A DNA stretch of 64,000 nucleotides from a candidate division TM6 bacterium GW2011_GWE2_42_60. Lineage in GTDB: Bacteria; Babelota; Babeliae; Babelales; Babelaceae. Where the stretch lies: contig LCEG01000001.1 of the NCBI GenBank assembly GCA_000996275.1, positions 248,001 through 312,000 on the forward strand. Reading direction: 5' to 3'. The notes under the pieces were generated by a model, which worked only from the letters and a program-made list of their open reading frames with translations, did no database searches and had not been told where the DNA came from. Made by a program: the position numbers and the translations under genes. Below, in pieces: positions 37,800-44,217 of the stretch (the first letter of the stretch is position 1; every line of letters begins with the position of its first letter).

Positions 37800-38546
37800 A
37801 TGATACCGATAAAAGGTAAAAGAGCGCTTATTTTGATGCAGGGTGCGGGTGCGCGTCTTGCAGAGCTTTTTGCTGGTTTGTCGGCGGTCATAAAACCAGG
37901 AATCTCTACGCTTGAAATTGATCAATGGATTGAGAACGAGTTGGCTCGACGTCAGCTCGTATCTCAGTCAAAAGGGTATCATGGATATCGACATGCAAGT
38001 TGCATATCGATAAATGACGTGCTTGTGCATGGCATTCCTTCTGCGCGAATAAAAGTGCGCGAGAATGATCTTGTGAAAGTTGACATTTGTGCTGCATGGA
38101 AGGGTTATTGCGCTGATAGTGCACGGTGTTTTTTGATGGAAGCAGCGAGTAAGGAAGCAAGGGCTCTTGTTAATGCAGCCGAGGAAGCGCTTAATCGAGG
38201 TATTGAAGCAGCGTTAGCTGGTGGACATCTGCATGATATTTCTTCAGTGATTCAGCAGTCTACAGAGTCAAAGGGGTACGGTGTTGTGCGCGATTTTTGT
38301 GGCCATGGTATTGGTCATAAGATGCATGAAGAGCCGGAGATTCCTAACTTTGGGAAGGCGGGCACTGGTCCAGTTTTGAAGTCGGGGATGGCGCTTGCGC
38401 TTGAGCCAATGATCACGGCTGGGGGATATCAAGTAGCGGTAGAAGCGGATGGATGGACAGTCCGCACTGTTGATGGGAGCTTAGCTGCGCATATAGAGGA
38501 TACTGTTATTATCACAGATAACGGTCCAGAGGTGATTACGCGGTAA
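37800..38546 (+). CDS. map: Methionine aminopeptidase type I
   Basis: 248 residues. Removes initiator Met. Metal ligands are visible as [20 protein letters not shown] (two Asp), [16 protein letters not shown] (His), [10 protein letters not shown] (Glu) and [12 protein letters not shown] (Glu). The cytosolic short type Ia without an N-terminal extension. The segment [13 protein letters not shown] is also conserved. Follows adk by six bases. Confidence 0.95.
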   Translation: MIPIKGKRALILMQGAGARLAELFAGLSAVIKPGISTLEIDQWIENELARRQLVSQSKGYHGYRHASCISINDVLVHGIPSARIKVRENDLVKVDICAAWKGYCADSARCFLMEAASKEARALVNAAEEALNRGIEAALAGGHLHDISSVIQQSTESKGYGVVRDFCGHGIGHKMHEEPEIPNFGKAGTGPVLKSGMALALEPMITAGGYQVAVEADGWTVRTVDGSLAAHIEDTVIITDNGPEVITR

Positions 38547-38551
38547 CAGAT

Positions 38552-38791
38552 ATGGTATTTGAGAAGAAAAGCAAAGACGACGTTATTCGCATGGACGGTG
38601 TAGTCAAAGAGACTCTCCCGAATGCGATGTTCCGAGTTGAGATAGAGGGTGGGCATATAGTATTGGGGCATGTTTCGGGAAAGATGCGTATGAATTATAT
38701 TCGCATTTTACCTGGAGACAAGGTTGCTCTAGAGCTTTCTCCTTATGACTTAACGCGTGGGCGTATTGTTCTGCGTTATAAGAAGTATTGA
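38552..38791 (+). CDS. infA: Translation initiation factor IF-1
   Basis: 79 residues with an S1-like OB fold: [39 protein letters not shown] and [17 protein letters not shown]. Slightly longer at the N-terminus than usual (about 71-73), with [11 protein letters not shown]. It precedes rpmJ, as in most bacteria. Confidence 0.96.
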   Translation: MVFEKKSKDDVIRMDGVVKETLPNAMFRVEIEGGHIVLGHVSGKMRMNYIRILPGDKVALELSPYDLTRGRIVLRYKKY

Positions 38792-38834
38792 GATAGCAAT
38801 GTTATGGGTCCGATGAACGGGTGAAGGTTATATT

Positions 38835-38951
38835 ATGAAAGTAAGAACATCGGTAAAGAAAATATGTCGCAATTGCACAATTGTACGGCGTAATGGAATT
38901 GTTCGCATTTTATGCAAAGCAAATCCACGGCATAAGCAACGGCAGGGCTAA
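38835..38951 (+). CDS. rpmJ: Ribosomal protein bL36
   Basis: A 38-residue protein read from ATG 38835 to TAA 38949-38951. [20 protein letters not shown] has the zinc ligands Cys11 and Cys14; Cys27 and His33 complete the CCCH set in the C-terminal half. It ends with the typical RHKQRQG. Sits between infA and rpsM. The zinc form is complete. Confidence 0.96.
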   Translation: MKVRTSVKKICRNCTIVRRNGIVRILCKANPRHKQRQG

Positions 38952-38998
38952 GATATATAAAGACTATTGGATCTTAAGAAACGGACCAAAAGGACGAT

Positions 38999-39382
38999 AT
39001 GGCAAGAATACAGGGTGTTGACCTTCCTAACGACAAGCGCATAGAGTACGCGCTTCCTTATGTTTTTGGCATAGGGTTGGTGACGGCTCAGCGCATTTTA
39101 AGCAAACTTAAGATAGATTTCTCTAGGCGCGTCAGGGAACTGAGCGAAGGTGAGGTCACTTCTATCGCACGTGAAGTTGCTGAAAATTATGTTACTGAAG
39201 GTGATCTTCGTAAAGAAATTCGTGAGAACATCAAGCGGCTCCAAGATTCGGGAACGTATCGAGGGCTTCGGCATAAGCGTGGGCTTCCTGTTCGTGGACA
39301 ACGAACAAAGACCAATGCGCGGACCCGAAAAGGACCTCGTGGTGCAGCGGTTGCATTGAAGCGTAAGGTAACTAAGAAGTAA
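38999..39382 (+). CDS. rpsM: Ribosomal protein uS13
   Basis: 127 residues. 30S head protein that contacts P-site t[51 protein letters not shown] (C-terminal signature with RGQRT) are conserved. AAAAGGACGAT precedes the ATG. Confidence 0.97.
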   Translation: MARIQGVDLPNDKRIEYALPYVFGIGLVTAQRILSKLKIDFSRRVRELSEGEVTSIAREVAENYVTEGDLRKEIRENIKRLQDSGTYRGLRHKRGLPVRGQRTKTNARTRKGPRGAAVALKRKVTKK

Positions 39383-39404
39383 TCTGAGATAAGGACGTCA
39401 TGGC

Positions 39405-39788
39405 ATGGCCTACGTTAAAAAGTCAAAAAAATCGCGGCGTCTTGTTGAGACGGCGATTGTACATATAAAGTCGAGCTTTAATAATACGCTTGCTTCTGTA
39501 ACAACGCTTGAAGGCGATGTATTGTTACGGTGCAGTGCGGGCCGGCTTAGTTTTAAGGGGTCCCGTAAGGGAACTCCATTTGCTGGCTCTCAAATTGGTG
39601 CGCATCTTGCAAAAGAAATGACGCCATTTGGGGTTAAGACAGTTGAGGTTAATTTGCAGGGGCCGGGATCTGGAAGAGATTCGGTTGTGCGTGCATTACA
39701 AGCAAGTGGATTTACTATTTCCGTGCTTCGTGATGTCACCCCGTTACCTCATAATGGATGTCGTGCACCTAAGAAACGGCGCATGTAA
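39405..39788 (+). CDS. rpsK: Ribosomal protein uS11
   Basis: 127 residues. Platform protein. IVHIKSSFNNTLASVTTLEGD, GSRKGTPFAGSQIGAHLAKEM and the end DVTPLPHNGCRAPKKRRM are diagnostic. Confidence 0.97.
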   Translation: MAYVKKSKKSRRLVETAIVHIKSSFNNTLASVTTLEGDVLLRCSAGRLSFKGSRKGTPFAGSQIGAHLAKEMTPFGVKTVEVNLQGPGSGRDSVVRALQASGFTISVLRDVTPLPHNGCRAPKKRRM

Positions 39789-39834
39789 ACGTGTGTACGT
39801 AGAATTGATATTTTCTTGTTGAGAGAAGAGCTGG

Positions 39835-40401
39835 ATGGAACGGAAAACAAAAGAAGCTAACCGCAAAGAAGAGCGGAAGCAAAAAGGTATTGTAACCAAA
39901 CGTGCAACAAAGTTGACTGAATACGGTCGGCAGTTGCTTGAAAAGCAAAAGCTAAAAGAAACATACGGGATGCGTGAGCGTCAGTTTAAACGTTTCTTTG
40001 CTCTAGCGCGCCGTAGTCAGGATGCAACAGGGGAAATGCTTTTGTGTTTACTCGAAAGACGTCTTGATAACGTAGTGTATCGGCTTAAATTGTCGACCAC
40101 TCGTCCACAGGCTCGTCAAGTTGTTGTTCATGGGCATATTTTGGTCAATGGCCGCAAGGTCTCTGCGCCATCGTATCTTGTGAAAGTTAATGACGAGATT
40201 GCCTGGTGTGAAGCTTCTGTTAAAAAAGAAGCCTTCGTTAAGGATGTTGCTGAAAAGCGTGGCGCTGCAAGCGCTAAGGTTCCTGACTGGCTTGAACAGG
40301 ATAAAAAAGGTCATCGTGGCAAGGTTCTTCGGTTCCCTGTCCGTGATGAGAGCCAGTTGCAGGTAAACGAAAACTCGATTGTCGAGTTGTATTCGAAATA
40401 A
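39835..40401 (+). CDS. rpsD: Ribosomal protein uS4 with shortened N-terminus
   Basis: 188 residues against the usual 200-210. The core KLTEYGRQLLEKQKLKETYG, RRSQDATGEMLLCLLERRLDN and the S4 RNA-binding domain (RPQARQVVVHGHILVNGRKV) are normal. The N-terminus is a Lys/Arg/Glu stretch without the zinc-binding cysteines or the PPGxHG segment found in most uS4 proteins. Primary 16S-binding protein. Confidence 0.94.
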   Translation: MERKTKEANRKEERKQKGIVTKRATKLTEYGRQLLEKQKLKETYGMRERQFKRFFALARRSQDATGEMLLCLLERRLDNVVYRLKLSTTRPQARQVVVHGHILVNGRKVSAPSYLVKVNDEIAWCEASVKKEAFVKDVAEKRGAASAKVPDWLEQDKKGHRGKVLRFPVRDESQLQVNENSIVELYSK

Positions 40402-40460
40402 ATAGTGTGTGATAGCGTTACAATGCGCTCTCATCGAGTTAAGAGGATGCGGGAGGTTTG

Positions 40461-41507
40461 ATGGATAAAAAGACGTATCGGCCTTTAACGATCCCGAAGT
40501 TGGGTTGGGATTCTAAGACGCTTACAGCGTCTTTCGGCCAATTAACGGCACAGCCGTTAGAACCTGGGTTTGGTATTACTTTAGGAAATGCGCTTCGGCG
40601 AATTCTCCTGGGTGGTATTGAGGGTTCCGCAGTAACCGCGGTGATTATTAAAGGCGTCAATAACGAATTCTCCGTTTTGCCGGGTGTGGTTGAAGATGCC
40701 ATGCAGGTGATTCTGAATATAAAAGAGATTGTAGTTTGCAATAAGACGGGTCAACCGGGCAAGATGCGTCTTTTGGTGCAGGGTGAGGCTGCAGCGACGG
40801 TTGGTGATATTGTTGCTGATGAGCACTTAGAGCTCTTGAATAAAGAGCATGTAATTGCTCAAGTTGCGGCTGGTGGTTCGCTCGACATAGAATTTTATGT
40901 TGAGACGGGTCGCGGTTATCAACCTGCGCAGTGGCCAATTGGACAGGCGCTTCAGTCAGACAACCGTATCTACCTTGACGCGATGTTCTCGCCAGTGCTC
41001 AAAGTTGCATACGATGTTCAAAAAACACGTGTTGGTGGCACAATTGACTATGATAAATTGGTTCTCTCTGTCTTTACGGATGGTACAGAAACACCGGTTG
41101 ATGTAGTTAATTACGCCGTCTCTGTTTTGAGAACGCAGCTCGAGCATTTTCTTACTTCAACAGAGATTCCTTTTAATGAGATCTCTGCTGTTGATATAGA
41201 AAGTGTTGAAGATGTTTTACAGGATGAAGGCGAAGAGCTTGTTCAAGGACTTCGTGTTGATCTCCTCGTAAAACCTATTGATGCACTAGAGTTTTCTGTT
41301 CGTGCCCATAATTGTCTTATTAATGCTGGTGTCACGCGTGTTATTGATCTCGTAAATTTAACAGAAGATGAGCTCCAAAAAATTAAAAATTTTGGACGTA
41401 AATCTTTTGAAGAAGTTAAAGAAGGTCTTAAGCAGTATGGCTTAACACTCGGCATGAACCTTAATGAGGCTGATTTACTAAAACTAAAAGACAAGGCGAA
41501 AGAGTAA
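40461..41507 (+). CDS. rpoA: DNA-directed RNA polymerase subunit alpha
   Basis: 348 residues. The N-terminal dimerisation domain has EPGFGITLGNALRRILL and AVTAVIIKGV; the C-terminal domain that binds UP elements and activators starts near residue 265 (IDALEFSVRAHNCLINAGV, KNFGRKSFEEVKEGL). GGGAGG lies about five bases before ATG 40461. Usual place between rpsD and rplQ. Confidence 0.97.
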   Translation: MDKKTYRPLTIPKLGWDSKTLTASFGQLTAQPLEPGFGITLGNALRRILLGGIEGSAVTAVIIKGVNNEFSVLPGVVEDAMQVILNIKEIVVCNKTGQPGKMRLLVQGEAAATVGDIVADEHLELLNKEHVIAQVAAGGSLDIEFYVETGRGYQPAQWPIGQALQSDNRIYLDAMFSPVLKVAYDVQKTRVGGTIDYDKLVLSVFTDGTETPVDVVNYAVSVLRTQLEHFLTSTEIPFNEISAVDIESVEDVLQDEGEELVQGLRVDLLVKPIDALEFSVRAHNCLINAGVTRVIDLVNLTEDELQKIKNFGRKSFEEVKEGLKQYGLTLGMNLNEADLLKLKDKAKE

Positions 41508-41512
41508 AGATC

Positions 41513-41872
41513 GTGAAACATCAAAAGTCTATCAAGAAGCTGAATCTTGCTGCGCCTCATCGGCGTGCACTTTTGCGAAACCAAGTAATTTCATTGATTT
41601 TAAATGGCAGTCTCACCACAACTAAGGCTCGCGCCAAAGAAGTGAAGCGGCTGGCAGAAAAGATGGTAACATTGGCTCGTGGCGGCAATACGTTTAATAA
41701 CCGTCGTCGCGCCAAGGAGTTGTTGCCTTATAAAGAAGAAGCTCTTGTAAAGCTCTTCACGGAAATTGCTCCGCAATATGTAACACGGCCTGGGGGCTAT
41801 ACGCGACTCTATCTTTTAGGGCGTCGTATGAGCGATACAGCCGAAATGGCACGGCTTGAGTGGGTAGTATAA
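41513..41872 (+). CDS. rplQ: Ribosomal protein bL17
   Basis: 119 residues, GTG start at 41513. KKLNLAAPHRRALLRNQVISLI, TTKARAKEVKRLAEKMVTLA and GGYTRLYLLGRRMSDTAEMA identify it. Last gene of the 19-kb ribosomal cluster; a hairpin and then the insertion sequence follow. Confidence 0.97.
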   Translation: MKHQKSIKKLNLAAPHRRALLRNQVISLILNGSLTTTKARAKEVKRLAEKMVTLARGGNTFNNRRRAKELLPYKEEALVKLFTEIAPQYVTRPGGYTRLYLLGRRMSDTAEMARLEWVV

Positions 41873-41920
41873 CGCGTTCTTCGTGTTATGTGACCAATCA
41901 GGTTGCGCACAGCAGTTAAG

Positions 41921-41946
41921 AGTGAGCCCCGCGCAAGGGGCTCTCT
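41921..41946 (+). terminator. GC-rich hairpin after rplQ
   Basis: GAGCCCC (41924-41930), loop GCGCAA, GGGGCTC (41937-41943), extended by three more pairs with one mismatch. No U-tract follows, so it may act as an RNA end or with Rho instead of as a classic terminator. Confidence 0.5.
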
Positions 41947-41982
41947 CCACTGTAAAAAGAGAGAAGTAAAAAATTTGTGGAG

Positions 41983-41996
41983 ACAGGACTTCCTCA
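41983..41996. repeat. IS terminal inverted repeat (left)
   Basis: ACAGGACTTCCTCA, exact complement of 43128-43141. Confidence 0.88.
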
Positions 41997-42004
41997 ATAA
42001 CAAA

Positions 42005-43033
42005 TCAAGCATAGCGTAAGATCTCATCCAGAGCCACTAATCTTGATTTCATCAAACCAAAACTCATGCTTCTAAGAGCTTTGATAGCATCTTCTACACA
42101 ACTATACTTTGAATCAATTCGCTCTAATTGAGCAATAGAATAAGCAAGCAATACTGCCGCAGTATGATTATTTTGTTTTTCGAAACTTCTCGAAGCGCAA
42201 TCTTGCAAACCAAGCAATTGCTTGGTTGTTCTAAAAAATTTTTCGATAGGCCATCGTTCTTTGTAATTTTGTACATGCACTGCGGGTTTGGCTTTGTAAG
42301 TGGCAATTTGGTAAACAATCATTTCATCACCATGCTTATTTATACGTCTCTGCGCAGTTATAAAGATCAAAAGATTGTGCCACGTCGCCTGTATCGTACA
42401 TCCAAGCCTTCTGCCTTTTGGAATAAGCGTCTTTATTTCGCTAATTTTTATAGTGTTTCCCTTGTAGATTATGCGTCGATTTTTGTGCATACGCATTTCT
42501 ATTTTTATTCGATTTTTTACGCACCAATCAATCAAAGCAGTTGTGGCAAATGCACCATCAGCAACCAAAGTAATAGAGGACTCTGAGAAGTTTTCGTGGA
42601 TATCAGGATATATTCGCTGAACAGATTGCAACCAAGTTTCATCGTTTTCAGACGCCAACTCCTTTGGCAATGCAAATTTACATTCCCACGGGAATGCCAC
42701 ATTACCGCACGAAACCATCACAACAAACCATCGATACCCATTCACACACATACCCAAAATTCCATCGTACAATTTCCATGTACCTTCCATGCAAGTTGCA
42801 AACATCTTTCTCAAAATAGAGTGATCAAAAAGTACTTTGATGTTTTTTTTCTTTCCCAAAGTTTTTATGGCTATTGATTTTGCTATAGCAAGACTTTGCG
42901 TTGCCTCTGGCAGAGCTCGTGAAACCGTATCTCCGTTCTTTTTAATAGAGCGCCCCATATTTTCGAAAGTTTTTTTCCCTGTAGAAAAAATTAAAAGATG
43001 TGGGTAAAGTAGATTTATGCTTATCTTTAGCAT
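42005..43033 (-). CDS. IS4-family DDE transposase
   Basis: 342 residues, intact. The catalytic DDE triad is seen as Asp in KVLFDHSI, Asp in ITLVADGAFAT and Glu in the signature YKERWPIEKFFRTTKQ, which fits Y-(2)-R-(3)-E-(6)-K of the IS4 family exactly. It cuts at the element ends and joins them to target DNA. The ATG at 43033 follows AAGAGAG, which is itself part of an inverted repeat able to hide the start site in read-through RNA. No frameshift or internal stop, so the element may still be active. Confidence 0.88.
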   Translation of the reverse strand: MLKISINLLYPHLLIFSTGKKTFENMGRSIKKNGDTVSRALPEATQSLAIAKSIAIKTLGKKKNIKVLFDHSILRKMFATCMEGTWKLYDGILGMCVNGYRWFVVMVSCGNVAFPWECKFALPKELASENDETWLQSVQRIYPDIHENFSESSITLVADGAFATTALIDWCVKNRIKIEMRMHKNRRIIYKGNTIKISEIKTLIPKGRRLGCTIQATWHNLLIFITAQRRINKHGDEMIVYQIATYKAKPAVHVQNYKERWPIEKFFRTTKQLLGLQDCASRSFEKQNNHTAAVLLAYSIAQLERIDSKYSCVEDAIKALRSMSFGLMKSRLVALDEILRYA

Positions 43034-43034
43034 G

Positions 43035-43084
43035 ACGCTCTCTTCTTTGTTGATTGCTTTGTAAATATCAACTTAGGAGAGCGT
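43035..43084 (-). promoter_or_regulatory. Inverted repeat covering the transposase ribosome-binding site
   Basis: ACGCTCTC (43035-43042) pairs with GAGAGCGT (43077-43084), and GTTGAT (43049-43054) with ATCAAC (43067-43072). In minus-strand RNA the 3' arm contains AAGAGAGCG next to the transposase ATG. Transcripts entering from outside the element would carry both arms and hide the start; a transcript begun between the arms would not. IS10 and IS50 use such a device. On the plus strand the same hairpin ends in TTTTT, so it could also act as a terminator. Confidence 0.55.
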
Positions 43085-43127
43085 TTTTGTATTCAAATGT
43101 CAATCTAGATGCGATCTTTCAAGCTTC

Positions 43128-43141
43128 TGAGGAAGTCCTGT
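43128..43141. repeat. IS terminal inverted repeat (right)
   Basis: TGAGGAAGTCCTGT, exact complement of 41983-41996. Confidence 0.88.
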
Positions 43142-43172
43142 GGAGAGCCATCAAATTGAGGAGGAAGAGGCG

Positions 43173-44213
43173 ATGGAAAATGGTTTTGAACGTCAGCAAA
43201 GCAGGAACTGCAGAATTGGTGTATTTTTTTTCGTATGTTTAATCAGTAATTTTTTAATCTGTTCTATTATGCTCGGTACAGGGCAGAGTCAAGCAGTTGA
43301 TGTTCTCGTGCTTGGTGGTGGACCTGCCGGTTTATCTGCAGGCATGCATCTTGCCGATGCACATATTCCATCAGTTGTTCTTACAGGCCCTGAACCAGGT
43401 GGTCTCTTAACGCATGCTGCAAAAGTAGAGAATTGGCCGGGAATTCTTGCAGAGAGTGGAATTGCTATTATGCAGCGGCTTATTGAGCAAGTGCAGGCTC
43501 ATGGAGCGCAGCTTGTCTATGACAGTGCAGTACGTCTTGATTTGACTCAGCGTCCATTTGTTATTGAAACTGCTGATTCGGGAATATTCACTGCCAATGC
43601 TCTTATCATTGCGCTGGGCTCTTCTCCTCGTAAACTGAATATTCCAGGTGAAGCAACCTATTGGGGTAAAGGGGTTTCTTCATGTGCACTTTGTGATGCA
43701 TTTGCTTACGTAGACCGTGAAGTGGTTGTTGTTGGTGGCGGTGATTCTGCCGTTGATCAGGCCATTCATTTAGCTGATTATGCGAGAAAAGTAACGGTAT
43801 TTGTACGAAGTAAAGATATGCGTGCAAAACCGGTAAGAATCCGTGAATTACTGAAAAAAGTTACTATAGTCTACAATAAACAGATGCTTGAAGTGATCGG
43901 CAATGGGCAGCAGGTGACGGGAATCAAAATAAAAGATCGGCATTCAGGCGTTGAAGAAATTTTTCCAACAGATGGCGTTTTCTTGGCTATTGGGCATGAA
44001 CCAAATACCTGGCTTATAAAAGATGCAATAACATTATCTCACGATGGGCATATTCTGGCTGACTTTGAAACGATGCAAACAAATATTCCAGGCGTTTTTG
44101 CTGCGGGAGACATTGTTGCAGGTTCGTACCGTCAGGTTCCTGTTGCGGTTGGTGATGCGATTAAAGCGGCTGGTAAGGCGATTGATTTTATACGATATCA
44201 AGATGCAGCGTAA
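43173..44213 (+). CDS. trxB: Thioredoxin reductase with signal-peptide-like N-terminus
   Basis: FAD/NADPH disulfide reductase. The FAD loop LGGGPAGLSAG begins near residue 47, the redox pair CALC is Cys171/Cys174, the NADPH loop is VVVGGGDSAVDQA, and AAGDIVAGSYRQVPVAVGDA is the C-terminal FAD site. ATG 43173 has the strongest ribosome site (GAGGAGG, eight bases upstream) and gives 346 residues. Residues about 14-38 then form a basic-hydrophobic-AxA stretch (RIGVFFFVCLISNFL ... GQSQA), like a Sec signal peptide. The other start, ATG 43269, gives a normal cytosolic enzyme but has no Shine-Dalgarno site, and its upstream DNA is AT-rich. The IS right end lies only about 30 bp upstream, so the native promoter may be displaced. 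Convergent with sbcC, four bases apart. Confidence 0.85.
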   Translation: MENGFERQQSRNCRIGVFFFVCLISNFLICSIMLGTGQSQAVDVLVLGGGPAGLSAGMHLADAHIPSVVLTGPEPGGLLTHAAKVENWPGILAESGIAIMQRLIEQVQAHGAQLVYDSAVRLDLTQRPFVIETADSGIFTANALIIALGSSPRKLNIPGEATYWGKGVSSCALCDAFAYVDREVVVVGGGDSAVDQAIHLADYARKVTVFVRSKDMRAKPVRIRELLKKVTIVYNKQMLEVIGNGQQVTGIKIKDRHSGVEEIFPTDGVFLAIGHEPNTWLIKDAITLSHDGHILADFETMQTNIPGVFAAGDIVAGSYRQVPVAVGDAIKAAGKAIDFIRYQDAA

Positions 44214-44217
44214 TTTT

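Larger units (their letters stand above)
41976..43146 (-). mobile_element. IS4-like insertion sequence with terminal inverted repeats and 8-bp flanking repeat
   Basis: The ends share ACAGGACTTCCTCA (41983-41996) and its complement (43128-43141), a perfect 14-bp inverted repeat. TGTGGAGA occurs at 41976-41983 and again at 43139-43146, partly overlapping the inverted repeats, and is best read as the target-site duplication. The element proper is then about 1.15 kb (41984 to about 43138) and holds one DDE transposase. It is inserted between rplQ and trxB. Only this copy is in the window. The Y-(2)-R-(3)-E-(6)-K signature places it in the IS4 group; the exact subfamily is uncertain. Confidence 0.85.

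Noticed and set aside
43140-43172. GTG 43140 as the trxB start
   Set aside because: It lies at the IS end itself and has no Shine-Dalgarno site, while ATG 43173 has a strong one.
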